From Phyllobacterium sp. OV277 (lineage in GTDB: Bacteria; Pseudomonadota; Alphaproteobacteria; Rhizobiales; Rhizobiaceae), in NCBI RefSeq assembly GCF_900104355.1, contig NZ_FNIY01000012.1, positions 1 through 64,000 of the forward strand: a stretch of 64,000 nt of DNA. The letters are read 5' to 3'. Under the pieces are notes generated by a model that worked only from the letters and a program-made list of their open reading frames with translations, searched no databases and was not told the origin of the DNA. The position numbers and the translations under genes were made by a program. Of this stretch, positions 27,096-36,052 are shown in pieces (the first letter of the stretch is position 1; the number at the start of each line of letters is the position of its first letter).

Positions 27096-27231
27096 AGGGG
27101 CAATCCAGTAGTTCTGAGGGCGCCTGAAAATTGTCTCCTGAATTCTATTGCTGGATCTGGCGCGCTCGAACAGAATAGATGCGTCAATTACATGTTATGT
27201 ATGCGACACTTGGCTTGAAGGAAGGGTATTC

Positions 27232-28239
27232 ATGCGTGAGCGCTGGATAACAGGGCCGGGCCGCCCAAATGGTGAGGCTTTGCAACTGTCGGTTGGTTTC
27301 ATTTTAGCGCGGCACTTCACGCTAAATGCTTTTGCCAACTTCATTGACGTTTTGCGGCTGGCGGCCGACGAAGGTGATCGCAGTCGGCCAATCCGTTGCG
27401 CGTGGAGTGTATTGTCCAACACGATGCACCCGGTAGCTTCGAGCAGCGGTGTGATGGTCGAACCGAATGAGCGGCTCGGTGATCCCGGCAAGTTTGACTA
27501 CATCGCAGTGATAGGCGGGCTGATTGACGAGATTCCCAATCTAAATTCAGAATATTTGCGATATCTTCAACGGGCTGCGGCGGCAAAAGTACCGCTTATC
27601 GGCGTCTGTACCGGTGCCTTCATTCTACATCATGCCGGGCTGATGGATGGTTATCGTTGTTGCGTCAGCTGGTTTCACCACGCCGATTTCCTGGAGCAAT
27701 TTGACGGTCTCCGACCGGTGTCCAACCAGATATTCATTGTCGACCGTGACCGACTTACCTGCCCCGGCGGTGCAAGTGCCGCGCATTTGGCCGCATTCCT
27801 GGTGGAAAAGCATATCGGCAAGGCGCCTGCCACCAAAAGCCTGCACATCATGATGATCAACGAGGCTGAGGTGGAAGAATCGCCGCAGCCAAGTCCTGCA
27901 CTTGATTTCAACACCAGCGATCCCTTTGTAAGGAAAGCACTTTTGTTGCTACAGCAAAGCTTGGATGCGCCGATCTCTGTTAGCCAGATTGCCACGCATC
28001 TGGGCATCAGCAAGCGCCGCCTCGAACGGCATTTTAAACGGGTACTCGGGACATCTCCGCAGGCGGCCTTCATAGACATGCGATTGTCGCTGGCGCGTCA
28101 ACTGATTGAAAATACCGATAAATCATTCACCACTATTGCGGTTGAATGCGGCTTCTCCGACTCGTCGCATTTCAGCCGGATGTTTCGCCGCCGCTTCGCG
28201 AGTACTCCGCGTGAGTGTCGCAAGTCGGCACTGAAATAA
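27232..28239 (+). CDS. GlxA-type AraC regulator with DJ-1/PfpI domain
   Basis: 335 residues. The N-terminal ~190 residues form a class I glutamine amidotransferase-like (DJ-1/PfpI) domain, with the nucleophile-elbow-like GVCTGAFILHHAGLMDG. The C-terminal ~100 residues hold two AraC helix-turn-helices (ISVSQIATHLGISKRRLERH and FTTIAVECGFSDSSHFSRMF). Regulators of this type respond to nitrogen compounds such as arginine, carnitine or betaine in other bacteria. The ATG at 27232 has GAAGGAAGGG upstream. Divergent from the EamA exporter. Confidence 0.87.
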   Translation: MRERWITGPGRPNGEALQLSVGFILARHFTLNAFANFIDVLRLAADEGDRSRPIRCAWSVLSNTMHPVASSSGVMVEPNERLGDPGKFDYIAVIGGLIDEIPNLNSEYLRYLQRAAAAKVPLIGVCTGAFILHHAGLMDGYRCCVSWFHHADFLEQFDGLRPVSNQIFIVDRDRLTCPGGASAAHLAAFLVEKHIGKAPATKSLHIMMINEAEVEESPQPSPALDFNTSDPFVRKALLLLQQSLDAPISVSQIATHLGISKRRLERHFKRVLGTSPQAAFIDMRLSLARQLIENTDKSFTTIAVECGFSDSSHFSRMFRRRFASTPRECRKSALK

Positions 28240-28299
28240 ACAAACCCATAGAGTTGCAGAGTCAATCAAACGTGGCAAAGGCAGCGACGATCCGGGCTC

Positions 28300-29073
28300 T
28301 TACTGTGGGCCTACCGGGCGGGGTGGATAGACCGCCTGCACGGGCGCCGATTTGGGCGTGGCAAATATCGCGCCTGTTGCCATATTTGAAATGCCAGCGT
28401 GGGATTTTCCGGTGATCAGCATATCTTCATGCACCCAACCGATCATATCGGTGGCGGGAACCACAATACGATGCCACTTGCCGGTCTTGCTATAAGAGCG
28501 CATTTCGCGTCCCTTTTCGACGGTGCCCGCAGGGGCGGACTTATCCCATGCCTTGCTCCGCAAGGTCAGTCTTTCGCGGGCATAAACGACTGATGGCATC
28601 ATGTTGGGCATATTGATGCCGCGTGGCGTCTGGATGACTGCCTTTTCTGCAGGGCCGATGGACAGATGTGGACGTTGCTCCGGCTGCAGTGGCTGCAGTT
28701 CTGCCCGCTGTATGGGCTTTGTCGTTACGGGCTGCACGCCAACAGCAACGGAAGGTCGTGGCACAGGAGCCGCCAACGTGAGTGCACGACTGTTTTCTTG
28801 TTGAGCGTCGCTTTTTGCAGGCTGTTTTCCTGTTGTCTCAGGCTTTGCAACTGTCGATTGTCCAGTACGTGTAGCTATACGCTCGAATAGGCTGGAGAAT
28901 GTTGTTTGCGATTTTTTGGGCTGCGTCGCTACCCAGATGCTCAAAGCGCCAACTCCAACGATCACTGCCAGAGCCAATAATGAACCGGTGGAAGACGTCC
29001 GCGACGAAGATCGTGAGGATGACCGCTTCGGTGAACGTGACGATGAACGGGTGCTGCGCTTTCTCGTGGCCAT
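28300..29073 (-). CDS. SH3-domain membrane protein with Ser/Arg-rich N-terminus
   Basis: 257 residues. The first ~28 residues are a basic Ser/Arg tract with repeated RSSSRS-like units. A single membrane helix (about 31-50) follows, then a Pro/Gln/Thr-rich linker and a bacterial SH3 domain (about 165-220, with RERLTLRSKAWDKS, KWHRIVVP and IGWVHEDML). The topology suggests a short cytoplasmic basic tail and a periplasmic SH3 domain that could bind peptidoglycan. AGGATC precedes the ATG. It diverges from the dihydroxyacetone kinase gene. Function unknown. Confidence 0.7.
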   Translation of the reverse strand: MATRKRSTRSSSRSPKRSSSRSSSRTSSTGSLLALAVIVGVGALSIWVATQPKKSQTTFSSLFERIATRTGQSTVAKPETTGKQPAKSDAQQENSRALTLAAPVPRPSVAVGVQPVTTKPIQRAELQPLQPEQRPHLSIGPAEKAVIQTPRGINMPNMMPSVVYARERLTLRSKAWDKSAPAGTVEKGREMRSYSKTGKWHRIVVPATDMIGWVHEDMLITGKSHAGISNMATGAIFATPKSAPVQAVYPPRPVGPQ

Positions 29074-29309
29074 ATGGATCCTGCCCTTTTGAGCCCGGTG
29101 GTGGTCGAGCTAGGTCAAAGTCGTTTTGATAATATTCGCGAGCGCCGAATCGCGTTGTTATCAAACTGACAGGGCTTCCTTGGTATTTCGTTACCGGACC
29201 GCAAGCTCCGTGGAAAATCCGGACGAAAGCCTTTAAGGGATATAACCGATATAGGGACGAAATTGTACGAAGGATGCTGGCGACGTGCGCCTCGCTTAAG
29301 GGAGTTTCA

Positions 29310-30938
29310 ATGGCACAGTTTATCAATAAGAGAGAAGATGTCGTCACGCAAGCGATTGATGGCATTTTGGCAACCTCGCAGGGTAAACTTACCCGCCTTG
29401 ATGGCTTTCCGCATATTCGCGTCGTCATTCGCAGCGACTGGGACAAATCCAGGGTTGCCTTGGTTTCGGGTGGAGGTTCTGGTCATGAGCCCGCTCACGC
29501 AGGCTTTGTCGGAGCTGGCATGTTAACGGCCGCAGTCTGCGGTGATGTATTTGCGTCCCCGAGTGCGGATGCGGTTCTGGCTGGCATATTGGCAGTGACG
29601 GGATCGGCAGGTTGTCTTCTCATCGTGAAGAATTATACCGGCGACCGGCTCAATTTCGGCCTTGCGGCAGAACGTGCGCGCAGCTTCGGGCTGAAGGTGA
29701 ACATGGTGATCGTCAATGACGATATTGCGCTGCCAGACTTGCCGCAGCCGCGCGGAATAGCCGGTACGCTGTTTGTACATAAGATTGCCGGTGCGATGGC
29801 AGAAAGCGGTGCAACTTTGGAGGCCATCACGCATGCCGCCAAGAGGGTCATTTCCGGTATAAAAAGCATAGGCATGTCGCTTGATACCTGCACGGTTCCC
29901 GGATCACCCAAAGAGAACCGTATCCCTGCGGGAATGGCGGAACTCGGTTTGGGCATACATGGTGAAGCGGGCGTAGAGCAGATAGATTACACCGACGCCA
30001 AAACGGCGATGGGCGCAGTTGCCAGCAAGCTTGCGGCCCGTATGGACGACGCACCACATGTTGCTCTCATCAATAATCTCGGTGGTACCTCTGTCCTTGA
30101 AATGTCGGTACTGGTTCATGAACTGGTCAATTCATCAATTGGCAAGAACATTTCACATGTTGTTGGCCCGGCAGCCATGATGACCTCTCTCGACATGCAC
30201 GGTTTTTCTGTTTCCGTTTTTCCTGCGGATAAGTCAGATCTCGAGGCCTTGGCTGAACTGGTATCGTTAACCGCATGGCCGGGTCTTTCGCGGGTTAAGC
30301 CAATTGCTATTGCGGCACTGCCGGATGGCCTGATGCCATTGGCCCCGCTTCCGTCCGATCATAAAGAGACACGGGAATTGCTCATCAGTTGCTGCAATGT
30401 GCTCATTTCAGCGGAGCACGATCTGAATGCCTTGGATGCCAAGTCTGGCGACGGAGATACCGGTTCCACGCTGGCGGGGGCAGCAAGGGCATTGGTCAAA
30501 GCGGTTGATCGTTTATCCCTATCGGATCATGCGCAATTGTTGCGCGCGATTGGTCTGGAACTTAGCCAGACGATGGGTGGCTCATCGGGTGTTCTTCTTG
30601 CCATTTTCTTCACAGCGGCGGGTGACGGTGCATCAAACGGTTTACCCATGCATGAAGCACTGAAAGCCGGATTGCTCCGCATGCAGGAAATTGGTGGGGC
30701 ACACCTTGGCGACCGGACTATGGTGGATGCCCTTGCTCCTGCGCTGGATGCCCTTGGAGCAAGTTTGCAATCTGCCGCCCATGCGGCGCGGACAGGGGCC
30801 ACTCTAACGGCGACACTCGTTCGTGCCAAAGCGGGGCGCGCGGTTTATATCAATGCCAAGCAACTCGAGGGACATATTGATCCGGGTGCTGAGGCCGTGG
30901 CTCGATTGTTTGAACATCTGGCGATCAGTCCAACCTGA
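29310..30938 (+). CDS. Dihydroxyacetone kinase, DhaK-DhaL single chain
   Basis: 542 residues. The DhaK domain (about 1-330) has VSGGGSGHEPAHAGFVG and the substrate-binding His217 in LGLGIHGEAG. The DhaL domain (about 355-542) has the Mg-ATP aspartates in DAKSGDGDTGSTL and MGGSSGVLL. Fusion of both in one chain marks the ATP-dependent type, which phosphorylates dihydroxyacetone (or a related triose/tetrulose) to the phosphate in the cytosol. The ATG at 29310 has AAGGGAG upstream. No glycerol dehydrogenase or PTS gene is adjacent, so the sugar substrate is open. Confidence 0.9.
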   Translation: MAQFINKREDVVTQAIDGILATSQGKLTRLDGFPHIRVVIRSDWDKSRVALVSGGGSGHEPAHAGFVGAGMLTAAVCGDVFASPSADAVLAGILAVTGSAGCLLIVKNYTGDRLNFGLAAERARSFGLKVNMVIVNDDIALPDLPQPRGIAGTLFVHKIAGAMAESGATLEAITHAAKRVISGIKSIGMSLDTCTVPGSPKENRIPAGMAELGLGIHGEAGVEQIDYTDAKTAMGAVASKLAARMDDAPHVALINNLGGTSVLEMSVLVHELVNSSIGKNISHVVGPAAMMTSLDMHGFSVSVFPADKSDLEALAELVSLTAWPGLSRVKPIAIAALPDGLMPLAPLPSDHKETRELLISCCNVLISAEHDLNALDAKSGDGDTGSTLAGAARALVKAVDRLSLSDHAQLLRAIGLELSQTMGGSSGVLLAIFFTAAGDGASNGLPMHEALKAGLLRMQEIGGAHLGDRTMVDALAPALDALGASLQSAAHAARTGATLTATLVRAKAGRAVYINAKQLEGHIDPGAEAVARLFEHLAISPT

Positions 30939-31024
30939 AATGTCAGAAGCTGTTCTGCTTCTGCATCGTTCACAAGCTGACGTGGTGATTTACCGGACCT
31001 ACGAATAGAATAAGCGGTCCATCA

Positions 31025-31048
31025 ATATATCGTGTATCTACGATATAT
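31025..31048. promoter_or_regulatory. ArsR-type operator palindrome
   Basis: ATATATCGT (31025-31033) and ACGATATAT (31040-31048) are perfect 9-base inverted repeats with a 6-base spacer, ending 37 bases before the start of the ArsR-type gene. Size and place fit an ArsR/SmtB operator covering its own promoter. Confidence 0.6.
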
Positions 31049-31085
31049 ATATTGCCTTATCGCGATTCATTCATATCTATCAGGA

Positions 31086-31379
31086 ATGAAAAACGATGAG
31101 ATCCTCAAAGCTCTTGCCCATCCGGTCCGACTGCAGATTGTGCACTGGTTGAAGAATCCTGAGCATTATTTCTCCAGTCAGGAACACCCTCTTGATCTGG
31201 GCGTGTGTGCCAGCCAGTTCTCACGCTGTGGTCTGTCCCAGTCGGCGGTGTCTGCGCACCTTGCTGTCTTGCAGCGGGCGGAACTGGTTACAATCCGGCG
31301 CGTTGGACAATGGGTCTATTACAAGCGCAACGAAGACACGATCGCGTCCTTCCTGCGCGATATGACCGAGATAATCTAG
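31086..31379 (+). CDS. ArsR family transcriptional regulator
   Basis: 97 residues, a compact winged-helix repressor: ILKALAHPVRLQIVHWL at the start, the recognition helix LSQSAVSAHLAVLQRAELV, and the wing VTIRRVGQWVYYKRNED. Cysteines at CASQFSRC lie just before the recognition helix and could sense electrophiles or metals (inferred). An in-frame start at 31032 would add 18 unlikely residues overlapping the operator. The alkene reductase follows 92 bases downstream, so the pair is probably an electrophile-inducible unit. Confidence 0.85.
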   Translation: MKNDEILKALAHPVRLQIVHWLKNPEHYFSSQEHPLDLGVCASQFSRCGLSQSAVSAHLAVLQRAELVTIRRVGQWVYYKRNEDTIASFLRDMTEII

Positions 31380-31471
31380 CCAGCATGCCTCCATCTGATC
31401 TTGTTGCATCGGTCAGGGCGCCGGTGACAAAGCTCCTCCCAGAAGTTTCGCCCTGAAATGAAAGGTCTTCC

Positions 31472-32584
31472 ATGCCTACTCTTTTTGATCCTATCAAAGT
31501 TGGTGATATTGAACTCGCCAATCGTGTTGTTATGGCTCCGCTCACGCGTAACCGATCGCCCAATGCCGTGCCAACCGCGCTTGCTGCAACTTATTATTCC
31601 CAGCGTGCAACAGCTGGGTTGTTGATCACCGAGGCAACGGCAATCAGTCATCAGGGACAGGGTTACGCCGATGTTCCGGGCCTTTATGCACCTGATCAGC
31701 TGGCAGGCTGGAAAAAGGTGACGGATGCAGTGCATGCAGCTGGCGGTAAGATCGTCGTCCAGATGTGGCATGTGGGCCGTATTTCCCACAATACTCTTCA
31801 GCCCGATGGCGCGGCGCCTGTTGCGCCTTCTGCAATTACAGCGAAATCCAAGACATTTCTGATCAATGCGGATGGCAGCGGAACCTTTGCCGAAACCTCG
31901 CAGCCGCGTGCGCTTGATCTCGCCGAGCTTCCGGGGATTGTTGAAGACTATCGGAAAGCGGCCAGAGCGGCAGTTGATGCGGGTTTTGACGGTGTGGAAC
32001 TTCATGCCGCTAACGGATATCTTCTTGATCAGTTCTTGCGATCCGGCAGCAATCACCGCACTGATGCCTATGGTGGGTCCATCGAAAATCGCGCACGCTT
32101 CCTGTTCGAAGTGCTTGACGTCATCACAAAAGAAATTGGTGCGGGACGCACGGGCATTCGGATATCGCCGGTAACACCAGCCAATGATTCATCGGACCCG
32201 GAACCTCAGCCACTCTTCACCTATGTGGTGGAAAAGCTTGCCGCCTACAAACTTGCTTACGTCCACATCATCGAAGGTGCTACAGGCGGCCCACGGGATT
32301 TCCAGCAGGGCGATAAACCCTTCGATTATATCGCTCTCCGCGCCGCGTACAGGGATGCTGGAGGGCATGCAGCCTGGATGGTCAATAATGCTTACGATCC
32401 GGCCCTGGCTGAAACGGTTATTGCAAAAGGTGAGGCTGATCTTGTTGCCTTTGGAAAGCTGCTTCTCGCCAACCCCGATCTCGTTAAACGCCTGCGGGAA
32501 CAAGCGGATCTTAACAAGCCAGATAACGCCACCTTTTATGGCGGTGGTGCAAAAGGCTACACCGACTATCCTGCATTGCCTTAG
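31472..32584 (+). CDS. nemA: Old yellow enzyme family alkene reductase
   Basis: FMN-dependent reductase of 370 residues that reduces activated C=C bonds, N-ethylmaleimide or nitrate esters with NAD(P)H. Family hallmarks are FDPIKVGDIELANRVVMAPL at the N-terminus (FMN contacts), QMWHVGRISH, GVELHAANGYLLDQFLRSGS (His/Asn pair that binds the substrate carbonyl) and FGKLLLANPDL. It follows the ArsR-type gene, which is the likely repressor. A strong terminator lies 15 bases after the stop. Gene name given by similarity of motifs only. Confidence 0.9.
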   Translation: MPTLFDPIKVGDIELANRVVMAPLTRNRSPNAVPTALAATYYSQRATAGLLITEATAISHQGQGYADVPGLYAPDQLAGWKKVTDAVHAAGGKIVVQMWHVGRISHNTLQPDGAAPVAPSAITAKSKTFLINADGSGTFAETSQPRALDLAELPGIVEDYRKAARAAVDAGFDGVELHAANGYLLDQFLRSGSNHRTDAYGGSIENRARFLFEVLDVITKEIGAGRTGIRISPVTPANDSSDPEPQPLFTYVVEKLAAYKLAYVHIIEGATGGPRDFQQGDKPFDYIALRAAYRDAGGHAAWMVNNAYDPALAETVIAKGEADLVAFGKLLLANPDLVKRLREQADLNKPDNATFYGGGAKGYTDYPALP

Positions 32585-32599
32585 GAAGCGTATGAAGAG

Positions 32600-32624
32600 C
32601 CCCGGCTTGCGCCGGGGTTCTTCT
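32600..32624 (+). terminator. Intrinsic terminator after the alkene reductase
   Basis: A perfect 7-base GC stem, CCCCGGC / GCCGGGG, with loop TTGC, followed by TTCTTCT. It separates the reductase from the convergent metalloprotease gene. Confidence 0.8.
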
Positions 32625-32630
32625 ATCTGC

Positions 32631-34442
32631 TTAGGCCGCGACGCGGAAATCCGCACTCGTCATGGCCAGTCCGCTGGATACATTGGCAAAGCGAATGGCA
32701 GCGGCACTGCCGGTACCATCACTGTCGTATGAGAGTGATCCGTTGCTGCTGTCATACAGGATGCGGTCGGAGGCATCCAAGGCCGACGCACCGATGCGGA
32801 AAGCATCTGCCGAGAGTGGCCCACCGGGCGAAAGCGCTGCAAATATTGCCGGGTCCAGCCATATTGTGTCGTCGGCCACGGAGAAATCCGTGATGGTATC
32901 GACATTGAGAGCAGCGCTGAGCGGGTCCTTGAAGTAGAAATTGTCAGCACCCGCACCGCCAGTCAGGGTGTTGCTGACGGCATTGCCGGCGATGCTGTCA
33001 GCTCCGCTTCCACCAATGGCGTTTTCGATGGTCGCATTGAATGCAATGGACACATTGCCTTTCAATCCACCGATATCAGAGAATGTGCCGTCATGCAGGT
33101 TGATGACCTGATTTTGGCTGTAGCCGGAGGCATCGATCGTATCGTTACCTCCGCCATCCCATATGCTGAATGCAGGCGTGGTGTTGCCGCTGAAATTATA
33201 GATCGTGCCAGCATTTGTGTTGAACCCATAAACCGTGTCGCCCGAACGGGTCGTCATATTGGCACCGTAGAGCTGCTGCACGGCAAGGATATCATACAGC
33301 ATCAGTGTATCGGGATAGCTGTTGTATGAACTCGTGGTGTTCGATTCATCAAAATAGCTCATCACCGAATATTGCTGATCATCTTGCGAGAACTGGGCAT
33401 TGGCATCGTAGGTTAGCGATTGTCCTGGCGCCGCATTGTAATCTCCCGGATGAGCCAGACCTACCGCATGGCCGGTCTCATGCAGAATGGCAAAGGCGCT
33501 GTAGCTTCCGGTTGGAATGGATGTTGTCGACACGCTTGTGTTGTTGAGACTTACGTCGCCGGAAATGGCTGTTGTTCCCGGATAATTGGCGTAGGCGCCG
33601 GCGCCATCGCTGTTCGAACTGTAAGCACCAAACAGCATGGTTGCATTGTTGGTGGTCCCGCCGGGATTAACCTGCGTGAAGGTGATATTGCCGACCTCCG
33701 AATATTGCGCAAGCGCCGCCTTGACGGCTGTAATTTGCGTCGCTGTCAGACCGATAAAGGGGGTTGCATTGCCGGAGGCGTCGGTCTGTCCGGAATTGCT
33801 TGTACGTACGCCCCACGTAACATTTGCGGCAGTGCCGGGTGTGCTCCATGAAACGCCTGGCCTGATCAGGGCACCTGCACCCATCAACTCATCATAGCTG
33901 GCCTTGGTCCCTGTTGTGGTCGACAAGCCATATTGCCCGGTGCCGCCATTGTTGTAGGACCCTGCATCAAGATAATAGGTACCTGATGTGGTCGCGGTGA
34001 AAGTGATGGTTGAATTTGTTCCTGGTCCTGCATCATCATCAACAGCGATTTGTGTGCCGCCGCTATTGCGCAGAACGAGATAGGTGTCATCCAGACGGAC
34101 GGTGGTTACACCGGTCGCAACCATGGCAAATGTATAGGTCTGTCCAGCAACGAGATTGACCTTGAACCAGTCATGGTCGCCCGTTGTGCTAACCTGGCCC
34201 TGCGCTGTTTTGCCGATAGCGAGTGTGTAGGTCGTGGATATGCTTCCTGCGGCATCGGTTGTTTCAGTGAGACGTGATGGCGATGCCGCTCCAATTGCCT
34301 GCGGGACAATAACGGCCGCTGGCTGGATTGACTGCCCCGACAACAACCAGCTGCTTTGCTGCGTTGCTGACGTGTCAGATGCCTTGAAATTGGTACTCAA
34401 ATGCTTCTTTTTGTTATCGAGGTATGAACAATACTTACACAT
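32631..34442 (-). CDS. Serralysin-like secreted metalloprotease (M10) with pre-peptidase domain
   Basis: 603 residues. Zinc site HETGHAVGLAH (His321, Glu322, His325, His331) and the Met-turn YSVMSYF (Met361) are intact. Residues about 75-175 form a bacterial pre-peptidase (PPC-like) domain with GDHDWFKVNLVAGQTYTF. A short RTX region (about 485-520, GGSGADSIAG and GGAGADNFYF) and the M10 C-terminal module follow. There is no Sec signal, as expected for type I export by a C-terminal signal, but no type I exporter gene is nearby. The ATG at 34442 is chosen over an upstream frame because AAAGGA precedes it at about 10 bases. It probably shares a transcript with the small gene just upstream. Confidence 0.88.
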   Translation of the reverse strand: MCKYCSYLDNKKKHLSTNFKASDTSATQQSSWLLSGQSIQPAAVIVPQAIGAASPSRLTETTDAAGSISTTYTLAIGKTAQGQVSTTGDHDWFKVNLVAGQTYTFAMVATGVTTVRLDDTYLVLRNSGGTQIAVDDDAGPGTNSTITFTATTSGTYYLDAGSYNNGGTGQYGLSTTTGTKASYDELMGAGALIRPGVSWSTPGTAANVTWGVRTSNSGQTDASGNATPFIGLTATQITAVKAALAQYSEVGNITFTQVNPGGTTNNATMLFGAYSSNSDGAGAYANYPGTTAISGDVSLNNTSVSTTSIPTGSYSAFAILHETGHAVGLAHPGDYNAAPGQSLTYDANAQFSQDDQQYSVMSYFDESNTTSSYNSYPDTLMLYDILAVQQLYGANMTTRSGDTVYGFNTNAGTIYNFSGNTTPAFSIWDGGGNDTIDASGYSQNQVINLHDGTFSDIGGLKGNVSIAFNATIENAIGGSGADSIAGNAVSNTLTGGAGADNFYFKDPLSAALNVDTITDFSVADDTIWLDPAIFAALSPGGPLSADAFRIGASALDASDRILYDSSNGSLSYDSDGTGSAAAIRFANVSSGLAMTSADFRVAA

Positions 34443-34513
34443 AGTGATCCAGTCCTTTCTGAGGAACAAAGAGGATATCTAGTTGCGTTCATTGCTACCT
34501 TGGATGAAGGGGC

Positions 34514-34747
34514 TCACTTACATAATTGTTCGGCTCTCTTGATGGCCTCATGCAGTACCCGTTTGTTCTCCTCAGGCGAGAGGAGTGGGCTGCCGTCCCT
34601 TGCTTCCTGAACCCGCTTCTGTGCCTCCTCGCAGGTGACAGGATTCAACGGTCGCTCAGGGTTAACAGGCAATGTTGCCGCCGTCTGAGTTGTTGCCAAT
34701 TGAGTGATAATAAGCGCCCATGCAGCCGGATCATTTCCAAGGATCAT
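34514..34747 (-). CDS. Small hypothetical protein upstream of the protease
   Basis: 77 residues from the ATG at 34747, which has GGGGAG upstream. It begins with a weakly hydrophobic segment (AAWALIITQLATTQTAATLP), followed by a charged helical half. There are two cysteines, near residue 38 and at residue 76, which could pair if exported. No family recognised. The gene ends 71 bases before the protease start on the same strand, so a linked role (for example chaperone or inhibitor) is possible but not shown. Confidence 0.5.
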   Translation of the reverse strand: MILGNDPAAWALIITQLATTQTAATLPVNPERPLNPVTCEEAQKRVQEARDGSPLLSPEENKRVLHEAIKRAEQLCK

Positions 34748-35213
34748 TTTTAACACTCCCCAGTGCGTCCGTATTCGATGCGATTTTCGCGCCAAATTGT
34801 GTGAGGTTTTTTAAGAAGGCAAATGACATGAGATAACTGTATAATACATCAAGTTATTATCCATAATATCAGAATTATATTGCAATTAATTTTGAACTAC
34901 ATTCGTTTGGTGAAATATTTTAAGTTTTGGTATGTGACATATACTTTAAGTATACATTCGGTTGTAGGTTATTCAGACCAAATTGGGTTATTCCTGTGTA
35001 TAGCGTAGGCCATATGTGAAGTTTTCGGTGGGTCAACTTATTAAGTTTAGCGGTTTTAAGCGACAAGGACGATTTCTTTTCACCATTTGCGTTGGCGCGC
35101 TTTTGAGCACTTGAATTGTTTTTGGATGGCAGTTAGGAAGCCTCCATACAGGACGACCTGTATCGCAGTTTCGTTTGGGGACGGCCCCGTTATCTCAATT
35201 GAAGGAGATGATG
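34748..35213. promoter_or_regulatory. AT-rich intergenic region before the orphan atpB
   Basis: About 470 bases without a recognised gene. The first half (to about 35000) is clearly AT-rich compared with the flanks and should contain the promoters of the small protease-linked gene and of atpB. I see no terminator hairpin. A tiny reading frame coupled to atpB starts at 35214 (separate entry). Confidence 0.4.
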
Positions 35214-35285
35214 GTGTCGTACGACCAACCTCATACTTTCCCTAATACCACCGTCGAATGCCCTTTCATCTGGAGGGCGTCATAA
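35214..35285 (+). CDS. Possible 23-codon leader reading frame overlapping the atpB start
   Basis: GAAGGAG (35201-35207) lies 6 bases before a GTG that opens a 23-codon frame; its stop TAA overlaps the atpB start by one base (TAATG). In-frame ATGs at 35208 and 35211 are alternatives. The layout fits translational coupling. The peptide ([18 protein letters not shown] and so on) resembles nothing I know, and it is not the end of an atpI gene as far as I can see. Coding status is uncertain. Confidence 0.25.
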   Translation: MSYDQPHTFPNTTVECPFIWRAS

Positions 35286-36034
35286 TGGCGGGCCCAATCG
35301 AACAATTCGAGATAAAGCCGCTTGTACGTCTCGTGGATATTGCGGGTTACGAGTTCAGCTTTACCAATTCGGCAGCCTATATGGTTTTGACCGTGACAAT
35401 TTCCTGTGCATTTCTGATGATTTCAACGGTCAGGCGAAAGCTCGTACCGGGTCGTTGGCAATCGTCCGCCGAGCTGCTTTACGAATTTGTCTCTGGTCTG
35501 CTTCGGCAGAATGCTGGTGAGCAGGGCATGCGCTTTTTCCCGTTCATTTTCTCTTTGTTCATGTTCATTCTGGTGGCCAATCTCATTGGGATGTTTCCCT
35601 ATGCATTTACGGTGACCAGCCAGATCATCGTCACTTTTGCATTGGCGGTTCTTGTTTTCCTGACGGTTACAATTTTCGGATTTTTACGCCATGGTCTGAA
35701 GTTCTTGCGGCTATTCATGCCGGATGGTGTGCCAATCGCACTCGCTCCAATCATTATCCCTATTGAAATTATCTCTTACCTGTCGCGCCCACTCAGCCAT
35801 TCTGTTCGCCTCTTTGCGGTAATGCTTGCCGGGCACATCACGTTGAAAGTGTTCTCGGGCTTTGTGGCGGAGCTTGTAGGGATGGGCGGACTGGGAATTC
35901 TCGCTGCCATATTGCCATTGGCAATGACCGTCGCTTTAACCGGCCTCGAACTCCTGATGTCGTTTATTCAGGCCTACGTCTTTGCCATGCTCGCATGCAT
36001 GTATTTGAACGATGCGCTTCATCCCGGCCATTGA
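35285..36034 (+). CDS. atpB: F0 ATP synthase subunit a, solitary copy
   Basis: Membrane subunit that forms the two proton half-channels next to the c-ring. It has 249 residues and the usual membrane helices ([53 protein letters not shown]). The essential arginine is present in [14 protein letters not shown]. In the alphaproteobacterial enzyme this stretch normally reads RLFANMLAGH, so the conserved Asn four residues after the Arg is Val here. GGAGGG supports the ATG at 35285. No other ATP synthase gene (atpI, E, F, H, A, G, D, C) is near; the downstream gene is on the other strand. It is probably an extra copy rather than the housekeeping one, which lies outside the window if it exists. Confidence 0.87.
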   Translation: MAGPIEQFEIKPLVRLVDIAGYEFSFTNSAAYMVLTVTISCAFLMISTVRRKLVPGRWQSSAELLYEFVSGLLRQNAGEQGMRFFPFIFSLFMFILVANLIGMFPYAFTVTSQIIVTFALAVLVFLTVTIFGFLRHGLKFLRLFMPDGVPIALAPIIIPIEIISYLSRPLSHSVRLFAVMLAGHITLKVFSGFVAELVGMGGLGILAAILPLAMTVALTGLELLMSFIQAYVFAMLACMYLNDALHPGH

Positions 36035-36052
36035 GACTGCCCGGAATTGCGC

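Noticed and set aside
30945-30962. AGAAGC/GCTTCT hairpin after the dihydroxyacetone kinase
   Set aside because: Six-base stem without T-run; too weak to call a terminator.
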